This document shows positions 1-8,129 of a DNA stretch of 64,000 nt, piece by piece. The notes beneath the pieces were generated by a model. It did no database searches. It was not told the DNA's origin and worked only from the letters and a program-made list of their open reading frames with translations. The stretch spans positions 489,241-553,240 of the forward strand of contig NZ_KB900539.1 in NCBI RefSeq assembly GCF_000378945.1. Reading direction: 5' to 3'. A program made the position numbers and the translations under genes. The stretch is from Methyloversatilis universalis EHg5 (lineage in GTDB: Bacteria > Pseudomonadota > Gammaproteobacteria > Burkholderiales > Rhodocyclaceae). Numbering within the stretch: the stretch's first letter is position 1; each line of letters opens with the position of its first letter.

Positions 1-52
1 GCCACAGCAGGATCTGGCGGAAATGGCGGGCGACGGGCGACGGTGCGGTCAT
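1..52 (-). CDS. N-terminus of an unidentified protein (cut by window edge)
   Basis: An ATG at 52 on the minus strand opens a frame (MTAPSPVARHFRQILLW) that leaves the window. It starts 42 bases after the stop of the membrane glycosyltransferase and may be the next gene of that operon. Only 17 residues are visible, too few to name a family. It could also be a chance start. Confidence 0.3.
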   Translation of the reverse strand, partial: MTAPSPVARHFRQILLW

Positions 53-94
53 CGGCGGGCGGCGGCAGGCTGCGGGCGAACGGGATGCGCGAGT

Positions 95-1669
95 TTAGCG
101 CAGCGGCCGGCGCTGTTCCGGCGGCACCGCGCGCCTGTCCTTCACCACGGTCAGCGGCAAGCCCATGCGTTCGACCCGGGCGATTTCCTGGCCGGCCAGC
201 ACTTCATCACAGGCCATGTGGGTGGTCGAAATGAAGAAATCGGCGCGCACCCAGTCCTTGGTCACCTGGTAGCGCGCGGCCGGCAGCCAGGCCTGGGCCT
301 GCACCGACTCGGCGCACACCGCCACCTGCCACGGTTCGGCCGGAGCCGGTTCCGCATCGAGTCGGGCGCGCAGCAGGCCGGTCGCTTCGCGCACGCCGTC
401 CGACCAGTAGTCGGTTTCCCAGCGGCCGGGCGCGCCGGCGAAGCCGCCGGCCAGCCGGTTGTAGTTCATGTAGTGGTAGGGGGCCAGGCGCGCCATGTCG
501 ATCAGCGGCAGCGCGACGCCCACCGCGCACAGCGCAGCGAAAAGCGCGGCCGGCAGCGGCCGGCCACGCAGCGCCCGTGCGGTAGCGACCAGACCGCCGG
601 CGGCGATCAGCGCCAGCGGCGGCAGCAGGAAGGTGAAGTGGCGTACGCCGTTGTACAGCGCCGGGCGGGTGGCGATGGCCAGCAGCAGTGGCAGGCCGGC
701 GGCCAGCAGCACCGGCAGCCAGTGCATCCAGCGGATGCGGCGGGCGCCGACAAGGCCGGCACCGACGGCGAGCAGCAGTCCGGCCAGCGTCAGTTCCGGC
801 TGGCGCGCCGCGAGGTAGAGCGGCAGGTAGTGGCGCGGCACTTCGCCGATCTTCATCTGCACGCCGTCGAGCACGGTGAACAGTTCGAAGGTGAAGTGGG
901 AGAAGGTGGTGAGCGCGCTGAACAGATTGCCTGGCGCCTGCACCGACCACGGCCAGAACACGCCCATCAGCACCACCGCCACCGGCACCGCCGGCAGCAG
1001 TGCGCGCAGCGAAGCGAAGAGGTGGGCCGCGCGCGCGCGCAGGTCGCCGGCGGACAGGGCGCTCGCCGCCAGCACGGTCAGCCCCAGCGTCATCACCGCG
1101 AACACCGCGCCTACCCGCAGCCCGAAGGCGCAGCCGATGGCCGCACCCAGCTGCAGCACCTGCGACAGCGGTGGCCGGGGCAGCGCGGGCACCAGGCGCA
1201 CGATGCAGAAGGTGGCCCAGGCCATGCAGGCGGCGAACGGAATGTCCTTGGTATGAGTAAACAGCGCACCGCCCCAGGCGCCGGTCAGCATCAGCAGCAC
1301 CACTGCGGTCAGCCCGTGTGTGGCGCCGCCGAGCAGACGGCCGGTGCGATGCACAGCGTACAGCCCGCCCAGGCCGAACAGCGCGGTCAGCAGGTGGCGC
1401 AGGTCCCACACATTCATCGCCGGCAGCAGGCGTTCGGCCAGCGCCGCGATCAGGTCGAACAGGCCGCCGTACAGGTAGAGGTTCTTGTACTGGAAGGCCG
1501 ACAGGTCGGTCAGGCCGGAGGCGTAGTAGTCGAGCAGCAGGCGGCCATAGACGTGCTGCACCTCTTCGTCATTGCTCAGGCCGTGCTGGCCGAAGCCGTG
1601 CAGCACGTAGAGGACGAGGGCGATGGACAGCAGGGCGGGGGCGAAGCGGCGAAAAGCGGCTGGAATCAC
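95..1669 (-). CDS. Polytopic membrane glycosyltransferase (GT-C / GT39-like)
   Basis: A 524-residue membrane protein with about ten hydrophobic segments and a final soluble periplasmic-type domain of about 100 residues. The first transmembrane segment (about residues 10-25) is followed by an acidic motif NDEE (residues 33-36). This is the position of the catalytic acidic pair in GT-C glycosyltransferases, which use polyprenyl-phosphate sugars on the outer face of the inner membrane. Genes 3752-4792 (a polyprenyl-phosphate sugar synthase) and 3369-3752 (GtrA flippase) could supply such donors, but they form a separate operon. The start is GTG with no clear ribosome binding site. The next methionine is far inside the protein, so GTG is kept. 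Acceptor and sugar cannot be told. Confidence 0.7.
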   Translation of the reverse strand: MIPAAFRRFAPALLSIALVLYVLHGFGQHGLSNDEEVQHVYGRLLLDYYASGLTDLSAFQYKNLYLYGGLFDLIAALAERLLPAMNVWDLRHLLTALFGLGGLYAVHRTGRLLGGATHGLTAVVLLMLTGAWGGALFTHTKDIPFAACMAWATFCIVRLVPALPRPPLSQVLQLGAAIGCAFGLRVGAVFAVMTLGLTVLAASALSAGDLRARAAHLFASLRALLPAVPVAVVLMGVFWPWSVQAPGNLFSALTTFSHFTFELFTVLDGVQMKIGEVPRHYLPLYLAARQPELTLAGLLLAVGAGLVGARRIRWMHWLPVLLAAGLPLLLAIATRPALYNGVRHFTFLLPPLALIAAGGLVATARALRGRPLPAALFAALCAVGVALPLIDMARLAPYHYMNYNRLAGGFAGAPGRWETDYWSDGVREATGLLRARLDAEPAPAEPWQVAVCAESVQAQAWLPAARYQVTKDWVRADFFISTTHMACDEVLAGQEIARVERMGLPLTVVKDRRAVPPEQRRPLR

Positions 1670-1736
1670 GGAGAGGGGGTGGAAGAAGTGAGCGTTCGCT
1701 CAACGCACGACCCCGCCCGGCGCTGACAGCCGCACA

Positions 1737-1764
1737 AAAGAAAACGCCCCGCGCGGGCGGGGCG
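1737..1764 (-). terminator. Intrinsic terminator of the PEP-CTERM gene
   Basis: On the minus strand ACGCCCCGC pairs with GCGGGGCGT around a 4-base loop and is followed by TTTTCTTTT. It lies 20 bases after the stop of the minus-strand PEP-CTERM gene and separates it from the glycosyltransferase. Confidence 0.85.
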
Positions 1765-1785
1765 TCGTGCGGACGGTGTCCGGAA

Positions 1786-2352
1786 TCAGGCGCGGCGGCG
1801 GGCGATCAGGCCGAGCACGCCCAGACCGGCGGCGAACATGGCCCAGCCACCGGGTTCCGGCACCGGCATGGCCGGCGCGATCGGCGGCAGTGCGCTGCCG
1901 GTGTAGAGCACCGCGTGCGACAGGTTCTGCGCGATGCCGCGCACATTGGTCGCCACGCCGGCGGTGGTGTTGAAGCTCAGGCTGCTGACCGGTGAAGCGC
2001 TGTCGAAGAAGTAGTAGCTGTACTGGTTGGCCGCCTTCAGGCCGATCACGAAACGGCCGCTGACCGCGTTGTCGAAGCTCAGCGTGCCGCTGGTGGCGCC
2101 GTTCGGCGCAGCCGAGAACGGACCGTAGTTGCTGCTGTTGCTGGCACCCAGATAGCTCCAGGTACCGCCGAACAGGCTGGCCAGCGCGTCCAGTTCGGCC
2201 ACCTTGCCATTCAGGTTGCCGGAGTAGGCGCCCGAGCAGCTGCTGGCAGCCACCGACGAGAAGGTGGTGGCACCGCACGATTCGGCGTGCGCGCCGTGCA
2301 TGGCGAAGGTGGCGATCAGCGGCAGTGCGAGGCGGGCGAACAGCTTGGTCAT
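1786..2352 (-). CDS. PEP-CTERM sorting domain protein
   Basis: A 188-residue exported protein. It has an N-terminal signal peptide (MTKLFARLALPL..., cleavage near AHA) and a C-terminal tripartite sorting tag: VPEP, a hydrophobic stretch (WAMFAAGLGVLGLI) and RRRA. Known biology: exosortase (EpsH family) recognises VPEP tags, and such proteins go with exopolysaccharide production. The middle is Ser/Ala/Asn-rich with a Cys pair near the mature N-terminus and no recognised catalytic domain. An upstream in-frame ATG at 2379 exists, but the signal peptide begins cleanly at 2352. No exosortase gene is in the window. Confidence 0.85.
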   Translation of the reverse strand: MTKLFARLALPLIATFAMHGAHAESCGATTFSSVAASSCSGAYSGNLNGKVAELDALASLFGGTWSYLGASNSSNYGPFSAAPNGATSGTLSFDNAVSGRFVIGLKAANQYSYYFFDSASPVSSLSFNTTAGVATNVRGIAQNLSHAVLYTGSALPPIAPAMPVPEPGGWAMFAAGLGVLGLIARRRA

Positions 2353-2529
2353 TGCGGTGACTCCGATGCGTGGTTGCATGTGCGCGGCGGCTGCCGTGCG
2401 ATGGATTCCATGCTACGGAGACTGGCGGCAGAGCGCCGGTAATCGGTCACGCCCGGGCCGGGCGATTCGTTACGTTTTGCGTCGCAACAACCGGCAAAGC
2501 CGCGCCAGCCGGCCGAATGCGGAACTGCG

Positions 2530-3372
2530 TCACGATCCGGCCAGGGGTCGCGCCAGCGAACCGGGCCCGGTGCCGGTGGCCGCCATCAGCCCCGGCAGGT
2601 GGTCCATCAGCACGCCGTACTCGCGCACCCGGGCCGGGCCGATCGGGTCGCCGGGCAGCGCTGCGGTCGCCGGATGCACCATCAGTGCGTGGCCGTCGGC
2701 GGCGCGCGCGAGCCAGTCGCCGAGCCGGCGCCGGTAGCCTTCGGCGTCGCCGTCGAAGCCGTAGGCGCCGAGCAGGCGCGGCATGCACTCCATGCCGGCG
2801 GCGGTGGCCAGCCGTTCCAGTTCGTCGGCACCGAGTGCGGCGATGAACAGCGCCTTCGCGCCGTCGCCGATGCGGGCGCCGCTGATGCGCAGCCAGGGCA
2901 GCCGGCCGGCGTAGCGCGCGGCCAGTACGTCGACCAGCGCCTCGCGCACCTGCGGCAGCTGGTGCACGTGCTGGTGTCCGTCCACATAGTCGGGCGCACG
3001 GCCGGTGGCGTCTTCGAACAGCGCGCACTGGGCGGCGATTTCCGCGCGCAGTGCGGCCGGGTTCAGCCGCCGCATCAGGCTGGCGGCGATGAGCGGCCAC
3101 AGGCCGCGGCGCAGCGGGCTGAATTCGGTCAGGTCGAGGTGCAGACCCCAGCCGCAGACGGGGCCCTGATCACTGCCGTCATCCTCGTCGCCCCCGGCAT
3201 CGCTGGCGGGCGGTGACGCGACCGGAATCCGCGCTGCCGCCGCACGCCAGCCGGGCGCACGCGTCATGCAGCCGGCGCCGGCCAGCCGGCCGGCTTCGGC
3301 CAGCGCCAGAATGCCGTCATCGACCGCGGCGTTGAAGCCGTAGTCGTCTGCGGTCACGAACACCGTCCTCAT
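2530..3372 (-). CDS. YdjC/ChbG-HpnK family carbohydrate deacetylase
   Basis: A protein of 280 residues that opens with VTADDYGFN, the metal-binding start of the YdjC/ChbG/HpnK fold, and has the internal GLHLDLTEFSP and YVDGHQHVHQLP motifs that complete the metal site (Asp-Asp near the N-terminus, His in HLD and HQH). Family members remove N-acetyl groups from sugars such as chito-oligosaccharides or hopanoid-linked glucosamine. Its ATG overlaps the stop of the GtrA gene (ATGA), so the glycosyltransferase 2 - GtrA - deacetylase trio is one translationally coupled operon. This suggests it trims the sugar made or moved by its neighbours (inference). Confidence 0.85.
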   Translation of the reverse strand: MRTVFVTADDYGFNAAVDDGILALAEAGRLAGAGCMTRAPGWRAAAARIPVASPPASDAGGDEDDGSDQGPVCGWGLHLDLTEFSPLRRGLWPLIAASLMRRLNPAALRAEIAAQCALFEDATGRAPDYVDGHQHVHQLPQVREALVDVLAARYAGRLPWLRISGARIGDGAKALFIAALGADELERLATAAGMECMPRLLGAYGFDGDAEGYRRRLGDWLARAADGHALMVHPATAALPGDPIGPARVREYGVLMDHLPGLMAATGTGPGSLARPLAGS

Positions 3373-3752
3373 GCCGGCGGGTGGGCGAACGCCCAGTAGC
3401 GGCCGAGCAGCCAGGTGCTCAGTGCGACGAAGAACAGCACGATGCCCAGCGCCAGCCACAGCGGCAGCGGCGTGTATTCGAGCAGCGCCGCCAGCATGAT
3501 CTGGTTGCCGACGAAGGCGGTGCCCGACACCGCCATCAGTTTCGGCAGTGCGGTGCGATGCGGCGCCTTCGTGCCGGCGAACGACAGGTTGCGGTGGCCG
3601 AGATAGCTCACCGGAAAGGCGCACAGGAAGCCGATCAGGTTGGACCACGCCGGCGCGATGCCGGTGGCCCAGTCCACGCCCAGCGTCACGAAGTAATGGG
3701 TGGCCGCGGCGCAGCCGCCGACGATGAGGAACAGCAGCACCGACGCGCGCAT
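3369..3752 (-). CDS. GtrA-like flippase
   Basis: A protein of 127 residues with four hydrophobic segments, matching the GtrA/DPMS-like family in length and topology. GtrA proteins are thought to flip polyprenyl-phosphate sugars across the inner membrane. Its ATG shares one base with the stop of the upstream glycosyltransferase (TGATG), and its own stop overlaps the start of the deacetylase. The combination of GT2 and GtrA is the classic GtrB/GtrA pairing. Confidence 0.85.
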   Translation of the reverse strand: MRASVLLFLIVGGCAAATHYFVTLGVDWATGIAPAWSNLIGFLCAFPVSYLGHRNLSFAGTKAPHRTALPKLMAVSGTAFVGNQIMLAALLEYTPLPLWLALGIVLFFVALSTWLLGRYWAFAHPPA

Positions 3753-4792
3753 CAGCCCTGCGCCTCCCGACTGTCTTTGCCCGCCGGCTGCGCCGGCGTC
3801 ACCACTTCGGCCACCACATAGGGCGGCCGGCCCTTCACTTCCTCGTACACGCGGGCGAGGTATTCGCCGAGGATGCCGATGAACAGCAGCTGCACGCCGG
3901 AGAAGAACATGATGCTCACCACCACGGTCGGCCAGCCGGGCACGTCGATGCCGAGCAGCATTTTCTCGATCACGATGAACAGGCCGTAGGCGAAGGCCAG
4001 CGTGGACAGCGCCAGCCCGGTCAGGCTGGCCAGGCGCAGTGGCAGCACCGAAAAGCTGGTGAGCCCGGTCCAGGCCAGCCGCATCAGGTTGAAGCGGTTG
4101 AAGGTGGTGGTGCCGGCGGCGCGCGGCAGCGGGGTGTAAGGAATGCCGACCGAGCGGAAGCCCACCCAGGCGTACATGCCCTTCATGAAGCGCTGGCGCT
4201 CCGGCAGTGCGAGCAGGGCATCGACCACCTTGCGGTCCATCAGCCGGAAGTCGCCGGCATTGGGCGGAATGTCGAGCCGGCCGCCGAGGTTCATCAGCCG
4301 GTAGAAGAGGCGCGACCCCACTTCGTTCAGCAGCCCCTGCTGCGCGCGGTCGTCGCGCACCGCATAGACCATGTCCCAGCCTTCGCGCCACAGCGCCAGC
4401 ATGCGGCCGATCAGGTCCGCGGAATGCTGACCGTCGGCGTCCATGCACACCACCACGTCGCCGCGCGCGTGCTGCAGACCGGCGGAAATCGCCGCCTCCT
4501 TGCCGAAATTGCGCGAGAAGCGCACCAGCGTGACCGGCAGCCGTGCGGCGCAGGCGGCCGCGATGCGCGCGGTGTCGTCGCGGCTGCCGTCATCGACCAC
4601 CACGATTTCGTAGTGCGGCACCTGGGCTGCGAGCTGGCCGGCGATCATGTCCAGCGTGCCGGCCAGCGCACCGGCTTCGTTGTAGGCGGGTACCACCACG
4701 CTGAACAGCGCAGGCGGGGCGGCGCGCCGGGCATCCGGCGGCAGAGGGGCGACAGTGACGGGCGCGGCGGGGGCGGATGAGGGTGCGGACAC
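3752..4792 (-). CDS. GT2 polyprenyl-phosphate sugar transferase (GtrB/DPM1-like)
   Basis: A protein of 346 residues. A GT-A fold starts at VVVPAYNEAG (residues 32-41), with DDGS at 67-70 and the metal-binding MDADGQH at 117-123. Two transmembrane segments follow (about 235-310), as in GtrB, ArnC and DPM-type enzymes that load a sugar onto undecaprenyl phosphate. The first 28 residues are a Pro/Ala-rich extension, so a shorter start is possible. First gene of the GT2-GtrA-deacetylase operon. Confidence 0.85.
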   Translation of the reverse strand: MSAPSSAPAAPVTVAPLPPDARRAAPPALFSVVVPAYNEAGALAGTLDMIAGQLAAQVPHYEIVVVDDGSRDDTARIAAACAARLPVTLVRFSRNFGKEAAISAGLQHARGDVVVCMDADGQHSADLIGRMLALWREGWDMVYAVRDDRAQQGLLNEVGSRLFYRLMNLGGRLDIPPNAGDFRLMDRKVVDALLALPERQRFMKGMYAWVGFRSVGIPYTPLPRAAGTTTFNRFNLMRLAWTGLTSFSVLPLRLASLTGLALSTLAFAYGLFIVIEKMLLGIDVPGWPTVVVSIMFFSGVQLLFIGILGEYLARVYEEVKGRPPYVVAEVVTPAQPAGKDSREAQG

Positions 4793-4843
4793 GGTGGCGG
4801 AGCGGCGGTTCGGGAATCCGCCGGCAGTTTAACCGCCCCTCGC

Positions 4844-5248
4844 TCAGTCCCGGTTTTTCAGCGCTTCGGCGGCGCGGGTGAAGTGCTGCATCAGGCGCAC
4901 GCCGACATCGGTCGGAATGCCGGTGGCTTCGATCGCATGCACCATGCAGCGCAGCCAGGACACCACTTCGGCCTGCCCGATCGCGACGTGGGCGTGCATC
5001 TGCCGCAGGTTGGAGTGGCCCATGCGCTCGGCGTAATAGCGCGGGCCGCCGAGAAAGCCGCACAGGAACTCGAACTGCGCCTCGCGCAGGTGAGCGACGC
5101 CGAAGCCTTCCAGGTGCAGCTTGTGCACCGGCTCGCCGTCCGGGTGGGTTTCGACGATGTCGTAGAAGGCATTCACCAGCCGGCGCAGCGGCTCTTCTCC
5201 ACCGATCTGCTGGAACATGCTGGCGGGCTTCGTGGCGGGCGCGTTCAT
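4844..5248 (-). CDS. Group II truncated hemoglobin
   Basis: A protein of 134 residues with truncated-globin features: FYD near residue 24 (Tyr at the B10-like position), a proximal His within MHAHVAIG, and Trp in VVSWLRCM matching the G8 Trp of group II. Such globins bind O2 or NO and often act in NO detoxification or redox chemistry. The start at 5248 begins at the domain edge (MNAPATKPASMFQQIGG); upstream codons in the same frame look non-coding. It stands alone between the sugar operon and the ABC exporter. Confidence 0.85.
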   Translation of the reverse strand: MNAPATKPASMFQQIGGEEPLRRLVNAFYDIVETHPDGEPVHKLHLEGFGVAHLREAQFEFLCGFLGGPRYYAERMGHSNLRQMHAHVAIGQAEVVSWLRCMVHAIEATGIPTDVGVRLMQHFTRAAEALKNRD

Positions 5249-5495
5249 CGTGTCGTGCTCTGTCAGGTCGGTGCTGCTCGGTCCGTGAAAGGCGGGTGTG
5301 GGGGCCGCGTGCGTGCGGTGCGCGGCCTGCCGTCCGGGCTCACATCCGTCCGGCATGCAGTACGTGCGGTGCATGGTTCGATTGCAGTCTTCCCCCGCAC
5401 CGGGCCGTCGCTGCGCGGCGCCCACGACGCAAGAATCCGCCCGCGGGCGGCCGCGCACAATACCGCATTGGGGGTAGCCGGCCGGTCCGATGGAA

Positions 5496-7223
5496 CTATG
5501 CCGAAGCCGGTGCGGCGGCCGGGCGCGCGTCGTCGGCGAGCAGCCGGCCGGCGTCGAGCGTGAGCACGCGGCTGACGCGCTCGAAGGCGCGCGGCCGGTG
5601 CGCGATCAGGATGACGGTACGGCCCGGCGCGTGCTCGGTCATCAGCGCGTCGATCACGCGCGCCTCGGTGTCGGCGTCGAGCGCCGAGGTGGCTTCGTCC
5701 AGCAGCAGGATGGGGGCGTTGCGCAGCACCGCACGCGCGATGCCTACGCGCTGGCGCTGGCCGCCGGACAGGCTGTGACCGCGCTCGCCGACCGGGCTGT
5801 CCAGCCCCTCCGGCAGCAGCGCGACCACGTCCTCCAGCTGGGCGATGCGGCAGGCCGCCAGCACGTCGACCTCGCTCACTTCGCGGCCCAGCGTCAGGTT
5901 CTCGCGCAGCGACAGGCTGAACAGTTCGGTTTCCTGCGGTACCACCGCCACGTGATGCAGCAGCGCCTCGTGCCGGATGTCGGCCAGCGGCACGCTGCTG
6001 CTGTCGGTGCGGTCATCGACAAACAGCCGGCCGGATTCCGGCGCGTACAGCGCCAGCAGCAGCTTCACCAGCGTGCTCTTGCCGGAGCCGGAACGGCCAG
6101 CGATGCCCACGTGTTCGCCGCGCGCGATGTCCATGTCCAGCGGGCCGAGCACCCGCCGGCCGTCGTGCGCGAAGGTGAGCGCGCGCGCCGAAATGCGCTG
6201 CCAGCCGGCCGGCCAGTCCTGCGTGCCCTGCGGGCCGGGCGGCGCGTCGAACAGCGGCATCATGCGGCCGAGGTTGGAGGTGCGCTCGATCATGGTCTGC
6301 ACGCGGTCGGTCATGTCCATCGACGCCTCGCGCAGCGTGTTGAAGTAGGCGCTGTAGGTGAGCACCAGGCCGACCGACAGCCCGCCTTCCATCACGCCCC
6401 AGGCCACGCCGTAGATGTACAGCGCCCAGGCCGCCGCGGTGTGCAGCTGGAACAGCATCCACTTCGTGTTGGTGAGCCGCAGCCGTCGGTAGGCGAAGTC
6501 GCGCGCCGCCCGCTCGCGCTCGGCCACCCGCGCGCTCATGTCGGCCGCGGCATTCATCGCTTTCACCGACAGGATGTTGGCCGCGCTCTCGACGAAGCTG
6601 CCGCTGGCGTTCTCCATCGACGCGTTGATCTGGTCAGACAGCCGCGCGATGCGACGGTAGAAGTACCACTCGATGAAACCGAGCACGCCGCAGTAGTAGA
6701 GGAAGAACAGCGCGGTCGCCGGGTGCAGCAGCATGCAGGCGATCAGCGCGCCGAAGAAGGCACCGCTGGCGGTGAGCAGCGCATTGACCAGATCGCTGGT
6801 CCAGTCGCGCACCGCGTCCGCCCCGGTGATCACCCGCTGCGCCTTGTTGCCGGTGCTTTCCTTCTGGTGCCAGGCCAGCGAGAAATCGAGCAGCCGTTCG
6901 AAACCCCACACCTTGGCGCGCATGCGCGCGTCGATCGCCATGCGCCCGATCACCCGCTTGGTCGACAGCCGCACCAGCGCCACGCATGCGTGCGCCACGC
7001 CCAGCGTGCCCACCAGCGCATACAGCGGCGTCAGGCTGTCACCGCGCTGCCAGCCGAGCAGGAAATCCGCCACCCGCCCGATCAGGTAAGGCGGCAGCAT
7101 CGGATAGAACTGCACCACGCCCAGCACGCATACGAAAAACAGATAGCGCCGCCGGTCGCGGTCCAGAAAGAACGCGATCGCGCGGGGTACGTCGGTCAGG
7201 CGGAAAACGGGCGGGGCGGACAT
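5496..7223 (-). CDS. ABC exporter, fused permease and ATPase (MsbA-like)
   Basis: A protein of 575 residues. About six transmembrane segments fill residues 25-330, followed by one nucleotide-binding domain: Walker A GRSGSGKST at 376-384, signature LSGGQ at 485-489 and Walker B LLLDE at 506-510. This is the architecture of a type I (type IV fold) half-transporter exporter that works as a homodimer. The substrate cannot be told; lipid, drug or peptide export are all possible. It is the last ordinary chromosomal gene before the cassette array. Confidence 0.85.
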   Translation of the reverse strand: MSAPPVFRLTDVPRAIAFFLDRDRRRYLFFVCVLGVVQFYPMLPPYLIGRVADFLLGWQRGDSLTPLYALVGTLGVAHACVALVRLSTKRVIGRMAIDARMRAKVWGFERLLDFSLAWHQKESTGNKAQRVITGADAVRDWTSDLVNALLTASGAFFGALIACMLLHPATALFFLYYCGVLGFIEWYFYRRIARLSDQINASMENASGSFVESAANILSVKAMNAAADMSARVAERERAARDFAYRRLRLTNTKWMLFQLHTAAAWALYIYGVAWGVMEGGLSVGLVLTYSAYFNTLREASMDMTDRVQTMIERTSNLGRMMPLFDAPPGPQGTQDWPAGWQRISARALTFAHDGRRVLGPLDMDIARGEHVGIAGRSGSGKSTLVKLLLALYAPESGRLFVDDRTDSSSVPLADIRHEALLHHVAVVPQETELFSLSLRENLTLGREVSEVDVLAACRIAQLEDVVALLPEGLDSPVGERGHSLSGGQRQRVGIARAVLRNAPILLLDEATSALDADTEARVIDALMTEHAPGRTVILIAHRPRAFERVSRVLTLDAGRLLADDARPAAAPASA

Positions 7224-7387
7224 GGCGGTACGGCTGGGGCGAGCCGCCCATTATCGCGGGTCGGCGCAGCGCTGGCTCGTACGAAAGGTCGATAGCCGTG
7301 TAACACCGCAGATGAGAGGCTTGGATAAATCGACGCAGTGCTCAATACCTTGAATTTACGAATGAATCGTCTGCATGGTTCGCTGGA

Positions 7388-7446
7388 ATATCACGCAGTG
7401 GTCTGAGATATCACGCAAATGTGATTTATGCATCACGTTAGCGCCC
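7388..7446 (+). other. attI-like boundary at the start of the cassette array
   Basis: The first cassette opens at GTTAGCGCCC (7437-7446), whose exact reverse complement GGGCGCTAAC opens the attC at 8061. Just upstream lie two copies of ATATCACGCA (7388-7397 and 7408-7417, 20 bp apart) and the short inverted repeat GTGAT...ATCAC. Direct repeats plus a simple site is how integron attI sites are built, so this may be a fossil attI. No integrase gene lies beside it. The attI reading is an inference. Confidence 0.35.
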
Positions 7447-7463
7447 ATCACATTGGAGGAACT

Positions 7464-7991
7464 ATGGATGCAATGAAGGCACAGCTTCGAGAAGATTACT
7501 CAGGCCGGGATACCACTGACCTGATCGAATTGCGAACTCGTGACACTCTTACGGATACCGCATACGAAGTCCTCGATGAAATACTAAAGGAACGCGGTAT
7601 TGAAGCAACAGCAGTTGAAAAGGCACGAGAAGATCAGCAACTACAGCTAGAACGCGATGCCGTTGAGTCTCTCCCAAATATCGAGAGTGCCTGGCGAGGC
7701 ATGTATCGTTCATTTATCGTAATTCTCGTTTCTGTCTCAGTGGTCCTAGCTCTTGGTGAGGGCGACAAGTCACCCATCACAATCAGCGGTGGCCTTGCCT
7801 TTGCCATTTCAACGCTCTTTTTCTGGGTAAAGCTATGGTCACTCACAAAGGCCTTGGGTAAGGACCCAGTGCCATGGCTACTCTTGGTCATCTTCGTTCC
7901 GTTTCTATTGGGAAAGGTCATCGCTGTTTATCAAATGTGGGGGCATGTTCTTCGTGCTCGAAAGAAAGCAAATGCAACCGTCGCCGCCTAA
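7464..7991 (+). CDS. Cassette 1: hypothetical membrane protein
   Basis: A protein of 175 residues. The N-terminal 70 residues are charged and helical (MDAMKAQLREDYSGRDTTDL), ending in a coiled stretch. Three hydrophobic segments follow near residues 84-98, 107-123 and 135-152, and the tail is basic. The start at 7464 has a good ribosome binding site (GGAGG, 5 bases upstream), better than the in-frame ATG at 7428, which precedes the cassette boundary at 7437. The N-terminal part (DTTDLIEL...TDTAYEVLDEILKERG) resembles the short motif of soluble heads found on small bacterial membrane proteins. No function can be assigned. Codon use is AT-richer than in neighbouring chromosomal genes, as expected of a captured cassette. 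Confidence 0.75.
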   Translation: MDAMKAQLREDYSGRDTTDLIELRTRDTLTDTAYEVLDEILKERGIEATAVEKAREDQQLQLERDAVESLPNIESAWRGMYRSFIVILVSVSVVLALGEGDKSPITISGGLAFAISTLFFWVKLWSLTKALGKDPVPWLLLVIFVPFLLGKVIAVYQMWGHVLRARKKANATVAA

Positions 7992-8060
7992 TGCCGCATC
8001 GCTGTACTTCGCCGCAACTCCCGCTTCGAATGGCGACTTGTCTGCCCTCCTTCTATTCCT

Positions 8061-8129
8061 GGGCGCTAACCCATCGTTGCAGGGGGCGCTCCGCCTATCG
8101 GCGGCGCGCCTCTGAGCTCAGACGTTGAG
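8061..8129 (+). repeat. attC of cassette 1
   Basis: R'' box GGGCGCTAAC (8061-8070), spacer, L''-like CGTTGCAG, an imperfect palindromic arm (GGCGCTCCGCC/GGCGGCGCGCC), then CTCAGAC and an R'-like GTTGAGG. The IS1182-type element begins at its last base. Confidence 0.75.

Noticed and set aside
4844-5458. Longer start (5458) for the truncated globin
   Set aside because: The extra 70 residues have out-of-family, Arg/Cys-rich composition; the ATG at 5248 begins the globin fold.
7224-7463. Search for an integron integrase between the ABC exporter and cassette 1
   Set aside because: Only 240 bases, with no frame of useful length on either strand; no tyrosine-recombinase motif.
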